Source: Spartobacteria bacterium LR76 (lineage in GTDB: Bacteria > Verrucomicrobiota > Verrucomicrobiia > Chthoniobacterales > Terrimicrobiaceae). Taken from it: a stretch of 64,000 bases of DNA. The notes beneath the pieces were generated by a model. That model made no database searches. It saw only the letters and a program-made list of their open reading frames with translations, and had not been told where the DNA came from. Position 1 is the first letter of the stretch, and each line of letters opens with the position of its first letter. A program made the translations under genes and the position numbers. Shown piece after piece: positions 26,431 through 37,388 of this stretch. The DNA lies in assembly GCA_003054655.1 (NCBI GenBank), contig QAYZ01000016.1, positions 1,054,001 through 1,118,000 on the forward strand, given 5' to 3'.

Positions 26431-26993
26431 TGCTGGCTGGCGGAGGCCTTCTGAGAGTTGGCGATTTGCTGATCCATTCCTCGGCGAACCGATGGTTCCG
26501 GAAGTCGGCTGGGGCCTGAGCCGTCGGGAGTCCGATCCTTCCTCCCGCCTTCTCCCTCCCCGTCTGAGGATGAGGAGTTCCCTCCATTGCCATTCTCACC
26601 AGGACCACCCGGGCCTCCGGCCATGCCAGGCGGTGGGCCCATCTTTTCCATTCCCGGGATCTGAGGCGGGGGATTGTTCGCAAAGTGCTCCTTCATCTTT
26701 TCTCGACGCTCCGTCTCGGAAAGGGTCTTCAGCGAATCGAAGAACGCCCTGTCCGCCTCCATCCGCGCCTGAATAGCCGTCCGCTGGGCCTCCGGCAGTT
26801 TCGCGAGGGCAGCCTCCATTTTCGCACGCATCTCTGCGGGCGGCTGTCCACCTGGCCCTCCCGGAGGCGCTCCCGGCGGACGATCTGCGGCCGTTTTCCG
26901 CTCGGCCCAGGGCCAATGAACAGCCAGATTAACAATGAGCAGCCCGAGCAGCACGGCAATCCACAGGCGGCGTTGGCGAAGTAATGATCTCAT
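26427..26993 (-). CDS. Membrane-anchored low-complexity protein, unknown function
   Basis: This 188-residue protein has an N-terminal membrane anchor (LWIAVLLGLLIVNLAVHWPW), a Pro/Gly-rich linker and a charged helical segment (residues about 55-100, MRAKMEAALAKLPEAQ and SLKTLSETERREKMKEHF). The latter recalls periplasmic Spy/CpxP-type helices. A long Gly/Asn/Ser/Pro-rich tail follows. No family is assigned. It overlaps the pseudopilin-like gene by four bases, suggesting a paired role at the envelope. Low complexity makes homology inference weak. Confidence 0.65.
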   Translation of the reverse strand: MRSLLRQRRLWIAVLLGLLIVNLAVHWPWAERKTAADRPPGAPPGGPGGQPPAEMRAKMEAALAKLPEAQRTAIQARMEADRAFFDSLKTLSETERREKMKEHFANNPPPQIPGMEKMGPPPGMAGGPGGPGENGNGGNSSSSDGEGEGGRKDRTPDGSGPSRLPEPSVRRGMDQQIANSQKASASQQ

Positions 26994-27040
26994 CTCATAG
27001 AGAAAGACTCCTCGCGGGCCGAAAAGTTGCGCAGCATTTT

Positions 27041-27080
27041 AAAAAAAGAGCGCGGGAACCGCCTTCACGATTCCCGCGCT
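27041..27080 (-). terminator. Intrinsic terminator of the PfkB kinase gene
   Basis: AGCGCGGGAA (27049-27058) pairs with TTCCCGCGCT (27071-27080). On the minus strand the stem is followed by CTTTTTTT (27048-27041). It sits 20 bases past the kinase stop. Confidence 0.88.
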
Positions 27081-27100
27081 GGAAGAGCAAACCCGGCCGC

Positions 27101-28012
27101 CTAGTCGAGCGACGAGATGCGCTGGAAGAGCGCCTTGCGCTCGGCAATCTGCTCTTGGGTAACGGTCTTGAGGCGCTCCAGGCTGAATGCCTCCACGTTG
27201 AAGCTCGCGAGCACGCTGCCATGCACCACAGCGTTTTTGATCTCTGAGAACGTGATTTCCGTACCGCCCGACTTCGCGAGATAGCCCGCGAGGCCGCCAG
27301 CGAAGGTGTCACCCGCGCCCGTAGGATCATGGATATCCTCCAGCGGATAGGCCGGGCAGCTAAAGAACTGGCCGTCATCACCGAAAAGGAGGCAGCCGTG
27401 CTCGCCCTTCTTCACCGCGACATACCGGGGGCCGAGCTCCTGGAGCTTGCGACCGGCCTTGATCAGGCTGGTGAGGCCGGTGAGCTGGCGCGCCTCCCCG
27501 TCATTGAGGATGAGCATGTGCACACGCGAAAGGAGCTCGATCAGGCGTTCCTTGGCGATGTTGATCCAGAGGTCCATCGTGTCGGCGATGACGAAGCGGG
27601 GAAGCTTCACCTGGTCGAGCACGTGATGCTGGAGATCGGGCGCGATATTGGCGAGGAGGATGATCGGCGTTTCCTTGTAGGAATCCGGCAGAGTGGGGGT
27701 GAAGTGCTCGAAGACATTGAGCGCCACCGACCGGGTCTCTCGGGTGTTCAGATCCCAAAGGTACTCGCCCGACCAGCGGAAGGTCTGGCCGGGAACGCGC
27801 TGAAGACCGGCGAGATCGATGGAGCGCTTTTCGAAAAGCTCCACATGCTCGGCCGGGAAGTCATCACCGACGATGCCGACGAGATTTACCGGGCTGGAGA
27901 AGCTCGCCGCCACGGCGGAATAGGACGCGGAACCGCCAAGGAGATTGGCATGTTCCTCCACAGGAGTCTTGATGTCATCAAGCGCTATCGAACCAACGAT
28001 CAGAACGGACAT
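27101..28012 (-). CDS. PfkB family sugar/nucleoside kinase
   Basis: This 303-residue ribokinase-fold kinase has the N-terminal substrate-site motif LLGGSASYSAVAASFSS (about residues 24-40). The C-terminal PfkB signature DPTGAGDTFAGGLAGYL (about 233-249) holds the anion hole and catalytic Asp. The protein is shorter and more adenosine-kinase-like than fructokinases, but the substrate cannot be fixed. It lies 66 bases downstream of the YbjQ gene on the same strand and ends at its own terminator. Confidence 0.9.
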   Translation of the reverse strand: MSVLIVGSIALDDIKTPVEEHANLLGGSASYSAVAASFSSPVNLVGIVGDDFPAEHVELFEKRSIDLAGLQRVPGQTFRWSGEYLWDLNTRETRSVALNVFEHFTPTLPDSYKETPIILLANIAPDLQHHVLDQVKLPRFVIADTMDLWINIAKERLIELLSRVHMLILNDGEARQLTGLTSLIKAGRKLQELGPRYVAVKKGEHGCLLFGDDGQFFSCPAYPLEDIHDPTGAGDTFAGGLAGYLAKSGGTEITFSEIKNAVVHGSVLASFNVEAFSLERLKTVTQEQIAERKALFQRISSLD

Positions 28013-28078
28013 AAGCCCGGGAGATTGCCCAGAATCCCCCGGGAAGCGCGAGGAAAAAGCGCCCGGTGAACCTTGCCC

Positions 28079-28405
28079 CTATCGGGGCACGATCACGACC
28101 GCCGTGCCGTAGCAAAGCACCTCGGTGGCTCCGCCCTGGGTGCCCACCTCGGAGGATTCGTAGCGGAGCCCGACGACCGCGTTGGCTCCGAGTTGCGAGG
28201 CATGGGCCACGAGTTCGTCGTAGGCGTGCTGCCGGGCCTGCTCGCACATCTCGATATAGGCGCCGATCTTGCCGCCGATGATGCTCTTCAGACCGCCTAC
28301 GAATCCCTGGGCAATAGTGGGAGTGCGAACGGTGATGCCGCGGACGAGGCCCTTGTATTCCGCGATGCGGTAGCCATCGATGTCGAAAGTGGTCGTGGTG
28401 ATCAT
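28079..28405 (-). CDS. YbjQ family (DUF74) heavy-metal-binding-type protein
   Basis: This 108-residue protein starts at MITTTTFDIDGYRIAEYKGL (ATG at 28405). It has the YbjQ/UPF0145 pattern GLVRGITVRTP, then ARQHAYDELVAHASQLGANAVVGLRYES, and ends in a VLCYGTAVVI strand. These proteins form pentameric or decameric rings; a metal-binding role was proposed but the function is open. It lies between rpoD and the PfkB kinase, same strand. The longer frame upstream runs into the rpoD terminator and is rejected. Confidence 0.85.
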   Translation of the reverse strand: MITTTTFDIDGYRIAEYKGLVRGITVRTPTIAQGFVGGLKSIIGGKIGAYIEMCEQARQHAYDELVAHASQLGANAVVGLRYESSEVGTQGGATEVLCYGTAVVIVPR

Positions 28406-28479
28406 AGGGTGGAACGGATTGGGGCGACTTGTACCCGGCTCGCGGACTTTCAACAACACAGGAATCGCGTCGTTTCGTA

Positions 28480-28513
28480 AAAAGAAAAAGGGGCCTTGGA
28501 TCACCAAGGCCCC
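28480..28513 (-). terminator. Intrinsic terminator of rpoD
   Basis: GGGGCCTTGG (28490-28499) pairs with CCAAGGCCCC (28504-28513) around a 4-base loop. On the minus strand CTTTTTCTTT follows the stem. It is 17 bases past the rpoD stop. Confidence 0.9.
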
Positions 28514-28530
28514 CTTCAAATCGCGGTCTC

Positions 28531-30468
<1,938 letters not shown>

Positions 30469-32310
30469 GGATTTGTTTACTGAGTTCTGCAATAAGGCCT
30501 TGGAGGCGGATTTGCTCCTCCAGCCCGAGGCCAGCTTCCCGGAGGCGAATCTTGGTCGCCTCACGCTTCGCCACGAGGGAATGCGAGGCCAATCCCACCC
30601 ATCCGCTGCGCACGAGTTCCGCGGTGTTCTCGGGCAGACGATCCAGGTCGAGCGTATTGATTGTCGCCTCCTCGGAGGCATCCAACTGGGCGGTAAAGAC
30701 GGCCCGGCTGGCAGGGTTCTCAATATCCTGGGACGCAAACACGATCTTTTCCAGGATGTCGCCCCCCTCGCCCAGTTCCCGGAGCGGCGGCGTGGTCTGA
30801 CCTTTCAGCCACGTCCGGATATCCGGAGACGCCATCGCGAGCCGGGCCAGCATGCGGATACCCTCGGCCATCTCGCGAGGCCTCACGGCAGCGCCTTCGG
30901 AAGGCGTCTCGGGAGCGGCTTGCGGTGCCGGGCCGCTTTTCATGTGGGAGGAAAACGCCGCCTCCGTGATCCCGATGCGGCTGCAAATCTTCCGCGCAGT
31001 GGATTCCCGCAGTACCGCGTCGGAGATCATGGCTACAAAAGGCCCCAGCTTGCGCGCGGCGGCCGTGATCTTGGCCGGATCGAGCATGGCCCCGCTCTCG
31101 GCCATCCGCTCCAGGGCATGATCAAAGTAGTTCAGCGCCCCGCCGATGGCGCTCTGAAAGGCCTCGGCTCCCTGCTTCCGAATCATCGAGTCAGGGTCCT
31201 CCCCGGAGGGCAACCGGGCCACCCTCACATCCATGCCACAATCCAGCAGCGCCGGGAGTGACCGGGTCACCGCCTCCTGCCCTGCCCGGTCGGAATCGAA
31301 GCACAACGTCACGCTTTCGACGAAACGACGAAGCAGTCGCGCCTGATCCGGGGTAAAAGCGGTTCCCTGCGGCGCGATGACATTCTGGACGCCGTTCTCG
31401 TAGGCGCTGATCAGGTCGATCTGGCCCTCGCAGACTATCGCCGAACCCGCCTCGATCAGGGCGCGCTTGGTCTTGTGCAAGCCGTAAAGCACCTTGCCCT
31501 TGATAAAAAGCGGGGTCTCCGGCGAGTTCACGTACTTGGCGGTTTTCGCCTCGGCATCAAGGACACGGCCGCTGAAACCGATCACCTCGCCGTAGTCGCT
31601 GTAGATCGGGAACATGACGCGCCCGCGAAAGCGCGCGTAAAAATGCCCATCCCCCTCACCGTTCTCGTCCTCGCGGCTGGAAACGAGTCCGCTCTGCGCG
31701 ATCTCCTCGACCGAGTAACGCTTTTCCTTCAGAAAATAGATCAGGGCGTCCCAGGAGTCCGGGGCAAACCCGAGCTGCCAGGATTTTGCGATCTCGCCGT
31801 TGATTCCGCGCGATTTCAGATAGTCCCTGGCCACCTGAGCCGAGGGAGTCTTCAGCAGATGGTGATGAAACCACCCTGCCGCATCGGCATGCATGGCGAG
31901 CAGCCGCTTCCGCAGATCGGCCCGGCGATCATCCTCCGGGCCGCCCGCCTCCTCCACGATCGGCACACCGGCCCGCTGAGCCAGCCGCCGCACAGCGCTC
32001 GGGAAGTCGATGTGTTCGTAATCCATGACGAAGCGGAAGACATTCCCCCCCGCCCCGCAGCCGAAACAATGAAACGTCTGCCTCTGCGGATTCACATGGA
32101 AAGACGGGCTCTTCTCCTTGTGAAACGGGCAGATCGCCCGGTAACTCGTACCCGCGCGCTTGAGGGGAAAGTAGGAGCCGATGACCTCGACGATGTCACA
32201 TGTCTCGGCAACACGCTGGATGGATTCTTCGGCAATACGGGGCACCGCTCCAGAATGCCGGGGCCGCCGGGAAGGAAAAGGGGAATCTACGGGAACCTGC
32301 AACTTCCCCT

Positions 32311-32353
32311 CGGGAGAAAAAGAAACGGGCCGGCAGATCGCTCCGCCGGCCCG
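32311..32353 (-). terminator. Intrinsic terminator of the sugar porter gene
   Basis: CGGGCCGGC (32326-32334) pairs with GCCGGCCCG (32345-32353). On the minus strand TTTCTTTTTCTCCC follows the stem. It separates the sugar porter from the dnaG-rpoD unit. Confidence 0.85.
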
Positions 32354-32374
32354 AAAACATCAGGCTCTCAGGAC

Positions 32375-33841
32375 CTATCGGCCGATCTTGCGCAGCGGCA
32401 GACCCGAGAGGAGGTTGCGCTCGATCTTCTCAAGCGACACTCCCTTGGTCTCCGGCACGAAGAGCAGGAAGAAGATGATGAACAGGACGTTCATTCCACC
32501 ATACAGGAGGAACGTGTTGCCCGGTCCCGCAGTATTGATGAGCGTAAGGAACGTCATGCCTACGATGGCGTTGACGACCCAGTTCGTACCAGTACTGAAC
32601 GTAACACCCAGATCGCGGCCAGCCAGCGGGTAGATTTCCGAGCAAAGCACCCAGATGATCGGACCCGCGCTCATGGCGAAGCCCACGATGAAGATCAGGA
32701 GGGCAAAGATCGCCGGATAGGCGAGGTTCGGATTGGTCAACACCGTGACGGTCTCCATCACGCCGGCGGCATTCGGAGCCGAGTGAGACTGCCCGCCAAT
32801 CGCAAAGAGAGTGCCAACGGTGAGCAGCGCGGCGCCCATCGTGACAAAACCCGCATACATGATCGGCTTGCGGCCGAGGCGGTCGACGAAGGCAATGGCG
32901 ATGAAGGTAGCCAGCACATTGGTAACGCCCACGATCACCGTGCCCCACATCTGCTCATTCGTACTTTCAAAACCCGCCATGCCGAAAATGCGCGGCGCGT
33001 AGTACATGATGACGTTGATGCCGGTGAGCTGCTGGATGATCTGCAACCCGACGCCGAGCGCGATGGCGCGGCGGAAGTTGCCATTGCTCATGAAGAGCTC
33101 GAAGCCATTCTGCTTCACCTTCACGCTATCCTCGATCTCCTGCACCTCGGCGGCGATTTCCGCCTCATCGAGCTTCATCTTGCGAAACACATCCTTCGCC
33201 TTTTCCTGGAAGCCCTTGAGGAACAGCCAGCGCGGACTCTCCGGTAGGAAGTAGACACCGGCAAACATGATGGCAGCCGGGATGGCGATCACGCCCAGCA
33301 TGACGCGCCAGTGACCGCCGGTCACTCCGTCAAACGTCGCATAGGTCGCCAGCCAGGTATTGCTTAGAAACGCCAGGACGATGCCGATCGTAATCATAAG
33401 CTGATACATCGAGATCATCGACCCTCGCACGATCTGCGGAGAGATTTCGGAGAGGTACAGCGGTGCGGTGAAGGAAGCCACGCCGACAGCTAGGCCCAAC
33501 AGGAACCGGGCGCCGATAAGGACGTGCGGATTCGGCGCATAAGCACAAAGCAAAGAGCCGATCACGAAAATCACGGCACTGATGAGGATCGTCTTGCGCC
33601 GCCCCAGGTGACTCGACAGGATGCCGCTGCCAAGCGCGCCCGCCGCAGCGCCCCAGAGAAGCGAACTGACGATGAACTCGATGATTCGATCCGTCAGATC
33701 AAAGTCCTTTTTGATGAACCCCTCGGCTCCAGAGATGACGCCGACGTCCAGGCCAAATAACAGGCCGGCCAGCGCCGCGGTGAAACCAATGAAGTATACG
33801 ATGGGTTGTGTACGCCGACTCGGAGTAGGGGAGGATGTCAT
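32375..33841 (-). CDS. MFS sugar porter family transporter
   Basis: This 488-residue protein has twelve hydrophobic segments and sugar porter signatures: GLLFGLDVGVISGAEGFI in the first segment, LGRRKTILISA after the second, PLYLSEISP, PESPRWLFLKG before the central loop, QQLTGINVIMYY, and PETKGVSLEKIE at the C terminus. This matches XylE/GalP-type proton symporters for xylose, glucose or related sugars; the exact sugar is unknown. The start is MTSSPTPSRR (ATG 33841). It is divergent from the cyclic-nucleotide-binding gene and has its own terminator. Confidence 0.92.
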   Translation of the reverse strand: MTSSPTPSRRTQPIVYFIGFTAALAGLLFGLDVGVISGAEGFIKKDFDLTDRIIEFIVSSLLWGAAAGALGSGILSSHLGRRKTILISAVIFVIGSLLCAYAPNPHVLIGARFLLGLAVGVASFTAPLYLSEISPQIVRGSMISMYQLMITIGIVLAFLSNTWLATYATFDGVTGGHWRVMLGVIAIPAAIMFAGVYFLPESPRWLFLKGFQEKAKDVFRKMKLDEAEIAAEVQEIEDSVKVKQNGFELFMSNGNFRRAIALGVGLQIIQQLTGINVIMYYAPRIFGMAGFESTNEQMWGTVIVGVTNVLATFIAIAFVDRLGRKPIMYAGFVTMGAALLTVGTLFAIGGQSHSAPNAAGVMETVTVLTNPNLAYPAIFALLIFIVGFAMSAGPIIWVLCSEIYPLAGRDLGVTFSTGTNWVVNAIVGMTFLTLINTAGPGNTFLLYGGMNVLFIIFFLLFVPETKGVSLEKIERNLLSGLPLRKIGR

Positions 33842-34041
33842 GGGAAGAGATTCCAAGAGAACGATGTCACTCCCTTGGCAAAGAAACAAGGCGGAAGCGC
33901 CCCTAAGGGAATCATTTTTACGATCTGGAAAGCTAAAAATCCACCGGCTATTGAGACTCTCCCAGCAACAAGAGCAAACGGGAGCCAGTGTTGGACAATC
34001 CGGGAGAAGCTCAGGGCTACAAGAAGGAGCATTGTTTCTCC

Positions 34042-34521
34042 ATGAGTATTCTCTCCCCGATTCAAACCATGTCGACCGTGCTGACCCAGCACCCGTTCTG
34101 GAAAAACCTGCCTTCGCAGTTTTTCCCGATCCTCGAGGAACATGCCACGTATCAGGATTTCCGCGCCAAGGAGAAGATGTTCTCCAAGGGGCAGAATGCC
34201 GACTACTTCTATCTCATCATTGAAGGCCGCGTGACCATCGAAACGCCCTTCGTCCCCGGCGAGGGTGTGATCTCGGTCCAGCACGTCGGGGCCGGCGAGC
34301 CGCTCGGCTGGTCCTGGTTCTTCCCGCCCCACAAGTGGCACTTCACCGCCCGCGCCGTCGAGCCGACCCGCTGCATCGTCTTCGATGCCGCCCGCCTTCG
34401 CCAGCTCGCCGACGCCGACCCGGCCTTTGGCTACCAGCTCGCGATGCGCGTGGGCACCCTGGTCACCGAACGTCTCCAGGCCACCCGGTCGCGCCTCCTC
34501 AATATTTGCGAGGTGGTCTGA
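34042..34521 (+). CDS. Cyclic nucleotide-binding domain protein without output domain
   Basis: This 160-residue protein starts at MSILSPIQTM with a good Shine-Dalgarno AAGGAG at 34024-34029. It consists of one CRP-like cyclic-nucleotide-binding beta barrel (EKMFSKGQNADYFYLIIEGRV and VGAGEPLGWSWFFPP) and the start of a dimerisation helix (VTERLQATRSRLLNI). No helix-turn-helix follows. Similar single-domain proteins occur next to redox or transport genes. The phosphate-binding cassette reads GEPLGWSW instead of the cAMP-type GELAL-RA, so cAMP may not be the ligand. Confidence 0.82.
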   Translation: MSILSPIQTMSTVLTQHPFWKNLPSQFFPILEEHATYQDFRAKEKMFSKGQNADYFYLIIEGRVTIETPFVPGEGVISVQHVGAGEPLGWSWFFPPHKWHFTARAVEPTRCIVFDAARLRQLADADPAFGYQLAMRVGTLVTERLQATRSRLLNICEVV

Positions 34522-34552
34522 CCCAGACCCGTCAGTTTCCCCGCCCAGAAAG

Positions 34553-34595
34553 CAAGAGCGGCTGGACTTTCCCGAGTCCAGCCGCTGCTCTTTTT
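34553..34595. terminator. Terminator between CNB gene and class II aldolase gene
   Basis: AGCGGCTGGACT (34557-34568) pairs with AGTCCAGCCGCT (34575-34586) around a 6-base loop, then GCTCTTTTT on the plus strand. The preceding AAAGCAAG gives a weak U-run on the other strand. Confidence 0.88.
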
Positions 34596-34619
34596 AAGGA
34601 CGAACCGCTTTTGTACTGA

Positions 34620-35915
34620 CTACACCCCAGGGAAGGCGGCGAGGAGTTCCTCGATCACGCTGTCCGGCATCGGCTTGATCGCGCCAAGAGCCCGGCTGCG
34701 GATGATGGCAGCCGCCGTCGACTCCAGCACCTCCAGGCGGTCAAAGGCATCGAGCGCCGTGCGCCCGGCCACCATGACTCCATTGTTCTCCAGGAGGGCG
34801 ACAGGGTTCTTCACGCTGAGGACCGAGGCTACAGCCTCGCCGTCGCCATACACGTCATCGAAGGCGATTTTCGGCACATCCTTGAGGAAAAGGTAGCTTT
34901 CCGGAATCGTGCGGGTATCGAGAGGAAAGTCGCTCGCGCTAAAAGCCGCTCCATGCACAGGCAGGGCATTCACGATGGCGTTCACCTCCGGGTGCGCCTG
35001 ATAGATCGCCCGGTGCAGACGCGCAACGCGGCTGGGATACTGCCCCGCCGCACGGCGGCCGTCACGGATGACCACCAGATCGGCAAGATCCAGCTCGCGC
35101 CGATCGACATGCTGCGGAGTAATGATAAAGGCATCCTCATCCACACGGGCGGAGAAGCTCCCCCACCCGCTGTTCATCAGACGATGCGCGTAGGCGCGAT
35201 GAACAAAATCCACGATGTCCTTGCGCGCCTCCTTGCCCACGCTGGTCGGGCGGAAGGGATCGTACTCCTCCAGCGCCTGATGTTGCGGCTCATGAGCCTT
35301 TTCCAGCTTCGCTGCATCGAGATACTTCACGCTGCCGAGCTGATTCGCATGCACCAGCGCCTGCGCGGTAAACTCCAGGGTTTCAAATCGACGGAAGGCC
35401 GCGCCAAGATCCTCTCCCGCCACCACGACTCCGTGGTTTTCCAGGACCACGCAGGTCGGCTTGGCATCTTTCGCAAATTGCTCGGCAATGCGCTCGCCCA
35501 GCTTCTTGCTGCCCGGCAAGGCGTAGGGAGCAAAAGCCACCTCGCCGCAGAGATCGAAGGATTCAGGAAATACACGCGTATCCGGCACCTGGCCGCACAT
35601 GCTGAAGCTCACCAGCGCTCCCGGATGCGCATGGATCACCGCCTTCACGTCCGGCCTGGCCTCGTAAATCGCGAGGTGAAAAGGGAACTCAGACGATGGC
35701 GGATGAATGCCATCCTTGCTGCCATCGGGGCGGATGCGAACGACATCCTGTCGCCGCAGGCTCCCCTTGTCGACACGGGCCGGGGTGATCCAGACATCCC
35801 CGTTCTCGTCTTTCACCGAGATATTACCGCCCGACGTGGTGGTCATGTCGTGGGCGTAAATACGGTCCATGGTGGCTACGATCTGGTCTCGGGGATGAAG
35901 GAGAGCGAATGACAT
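34620..35915 (-). CDS. Tandem class II aldolase/adducin-domain protein
   Basis: This 431-residue protein contains two class II aldolase (FucA/AraD-like) domains. Domain 1 (residues about 5-205) keeps the zinc site: PPSSEFPFH Glu, VIHAHPGAL with HxH, and VVLENHGVVVAG with the third His. Domain 2 (about 220-425) has VNALPVHG in place of HxH and LLENNGVMVAG in place of ENHG, so its ligands are lost. Expected chemistry is retro-aldol cleavage or epimerisation of a sugar phosphate by domain 1; the substrate is unknown. It is monocistronic. Confidence 0.85.
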   Translation of the reverse strand: MSFALLHPRDQIVATMDRIYAHDMTTTSGGNISVKDENGDVWITPARVDKGSLRRQDVVRIRPDGSKDGIHPPSSEFPFHLAIYEARPDVKAVIHAHPGALVSFSMCGQVPDTRVFPESFDLCGEVAFAPYALPGSKKLGERIAEQFAKDAKPTCVVLENHGVVVAGEDLGAAFRRFETLEFTAQALVHANQLGSVKYLDAAKLEKAHEPQHQALEEYDPFRPTSVGKEARKDIVDFVHRAYAHRLMNSGWGSFSARVDEDAFIITPQHVDRRELDLADLVVIRDGRRAAGQYPSRVARLHRAIYQAHPEVNAIVNALPVHGAAFSASDFPLDTRTIPESYLFLKDVPKIAFDDVYGDGEAVASVLSVKNPVALLENNGVMVAGRTALDAFDRLEVLESTAAAIIRSRALGAIKPMPDSVIEELLAAFPGV

Positions 35916-36165
35916 AAGTGTATTTCGTTGAGATTGACTGAACCCAACCTACGCTGAAATCCATGCCCGATCTGCTCTGAATTTGAGAAAAACCACCCAC
36001 AGATTGGTCATTTTCAAATAGAAAACGATCAATTCGGACACAAACACAGCTCGCAAAACCCGAGAAACTCCCAAGGAAATATAAAAGCTGACGGTCGCCA
36101 GAAACAATTGACCTCGTCCCCATTTTTTGGCGGAGAGCCGTTACTTTGCCGACCTACCCGGAGAC

Positions 36166-36180
36166 GCTGATTCTATCAGC
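36166..36180 (-). terminator. Short hairpin downstream of tRNA-Pro
   Basis: GCTGAT (36166-36171) pairs with ATCAGC (36175-36180) around 3 bases, 8 bases past the tRNA-Pro 3' end. There is no T-tract. It may be a weak terminator or a processing signal. The rest of the 273-base gap up to the aldolase start is AT-rich and holds no gene I can support. Confidence 0.35.
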
Positions 36181-36188
36181 TTCCGAAG

Positions 36189-36265
36189 TGGTCGGGCCGG
36201 CGGGATTCGAACCCACGACCTCTTGAACCCCATTCAAGCGCTCTACCAAGCTGAGCCACGGCCCG
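36189..36265 (-). tRNA. tRNA-Pro (GGG)
   Basis: On the minus strand the acceptor strands are CGGGCCG and CGGCCCG with discriminator A and an encoded CCA. The D-arm is TGGCTCAGCTTGGTAGAGC, the anticodon stem-loop CTTGAATGGGGTTCAAG with GGG, and the T-arm contains GGGTTCGAATCCC. All arms pair fully. Confidence 0.96.
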
Positions 36266-36359
36266 TAACGGAAGGGAGAAGATGCTCAAAGTGCGTTCAG
36301 GTTTCAAGAGATAAGATTTCCGCTTTGAAAAAGATTGGCGGTCGATACGCTTGGCCAGA

Positions 36360-37388
36360 ATGACTGACGTAGCAATAGTTGGCGCCAATGGATACTCGGG
36401 AGAGGAGCTTTGCTCGCTTCTCGCCCGGCATGGTGGCGTGCGGATCGCAGGGGTAACCTCCCGGCAGCATGCCGGCAAGCCGGTGGGCAGCATCCTGCCC
36501 CGCCTGAAGGGCCATCCCGCCATCCGAGACCTCGCGTTTTCCAACGCCACGGCTGAGGACGTCATCCAGACCGGCGCGAAGTATGCCTTTCTCGCCCTGC
36601 CACACGGACTCGCGGCGGAGTTTGCGCTGCCTCTGCTCAATGCCGGGCTGAAGATCGTCGACCTGAGCGCGGATTTCCGGCTGCGGGAGGCGGATGTATT
36701 TCAGGAATTCTACGGTGAGGCGCATGCCGCGCCCGAGTTGCTGGCCCACGCGGCCTACGGAATCCCGGAAATCTGGCGGGAGAAAATCAAGGACGCAACG
36801 CTCGTGGCCTCGGCGGGGTGTTATCCCACAAGCATTCTCCTGCCCCTGGTGCCCGTTCTCCGGGCCGGCCAGTTGATCACCGACAGTATTGCCGTGTCCA
36901 GCGCGAGCGGGGTGAGCGGTGCAGGCCGGAAGGCCGATGTCGCCTATCTCTATGCGGAGTGCAATGAAAGCCTGCGCGCCTACGGGCTGCCCAAGCATCG
37001 GCATCTTTCCGAGATCGAGCAGGAATTGACTTTTGCTGCGGGCGAAAAGGTGGTCATCACCTTTGTCCCGCACCTCGCTCCGATGACCCGGGGCATTCAT
37101 ACAACCATTTTCGCCAAGCCGAAGGCGGGCGTCTCCCTTGCCGCCATCAAGGAAACCCTGGCGCAGGCTTACGCCAACGAGCCATTTGTCCGATTCGGCG
37201 ATACGTTGCCCGATACGAAGAACGTTGTCGGCACCAACTTCTGCGATATCGCCGTGCGGCTCGATGAACGCACTGGCCGACTCATCCTTCTCAGCGCCGA
37301 GGACAATCTGGTAAAAGGCGCGGCGGGCCAGGCCGTGCAGTGCTTCAACCTCATGGCAGGCTTTCCCGAGACTCAAGGACTTTTATGA
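36360..37388 (+). CDS. argC: N-acetyl-gamma-glutamyl-phosphate reductase
   Basis: This is the third step of arginine synthesis: NADPH-dependent reduction of N-acetylglutamyl phosphate. The 342 residues start at MTDVAIVGANGYSGEELCSL, where the Rossmann glycine motif sits at residues 8-13. The catalytic Cys is in VASAGCYPTSILLPL (about residue 149). Other conserved parts are SSASGVSGAGRKA and FVPHLAPMTRGI. The TGA overlaps the argJ ATG (ATGA), so argC, argJ and argB form one operon. Confidence 0.96.
   Translation: MTDVAIVGANGYSGEELCSLLARHGGVRIAGVTSRQHAGKPVGSILPRLKGHPAIRDLAFSNATAEDVIQTGAKYAFLALPHGLAAEFALPLLNAGLKIVDLSADFRLREADVFQEFYGEAHAAPELLAHAAYGIPEIWREKIKDATLVASAGCYPTSILLPLVPVLRAGQLITDSIAVSSASGVSGAGRKADVAYLYAECNESLRAYGLPKHRHLSEIEQELTFAAGEKVVITFVPHLAPMTRGIHTTIFAKPKAGVSLAAIKETLAQAYANEPFVRFGDTLPDTKNVVGTNFCDIAVRLDERTGRLILLSAEDNLVKGAAGQAVQCFNLMAGFPETQGLL

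Noticed and set aside
36176-36640. A 154-codon minus-strand frame over tRNA-Pro and the argC start
   Set aside because: The region RALEWGSRGRGFESRRPDH is translated tRNA-Pro and the rest is antisense argC.
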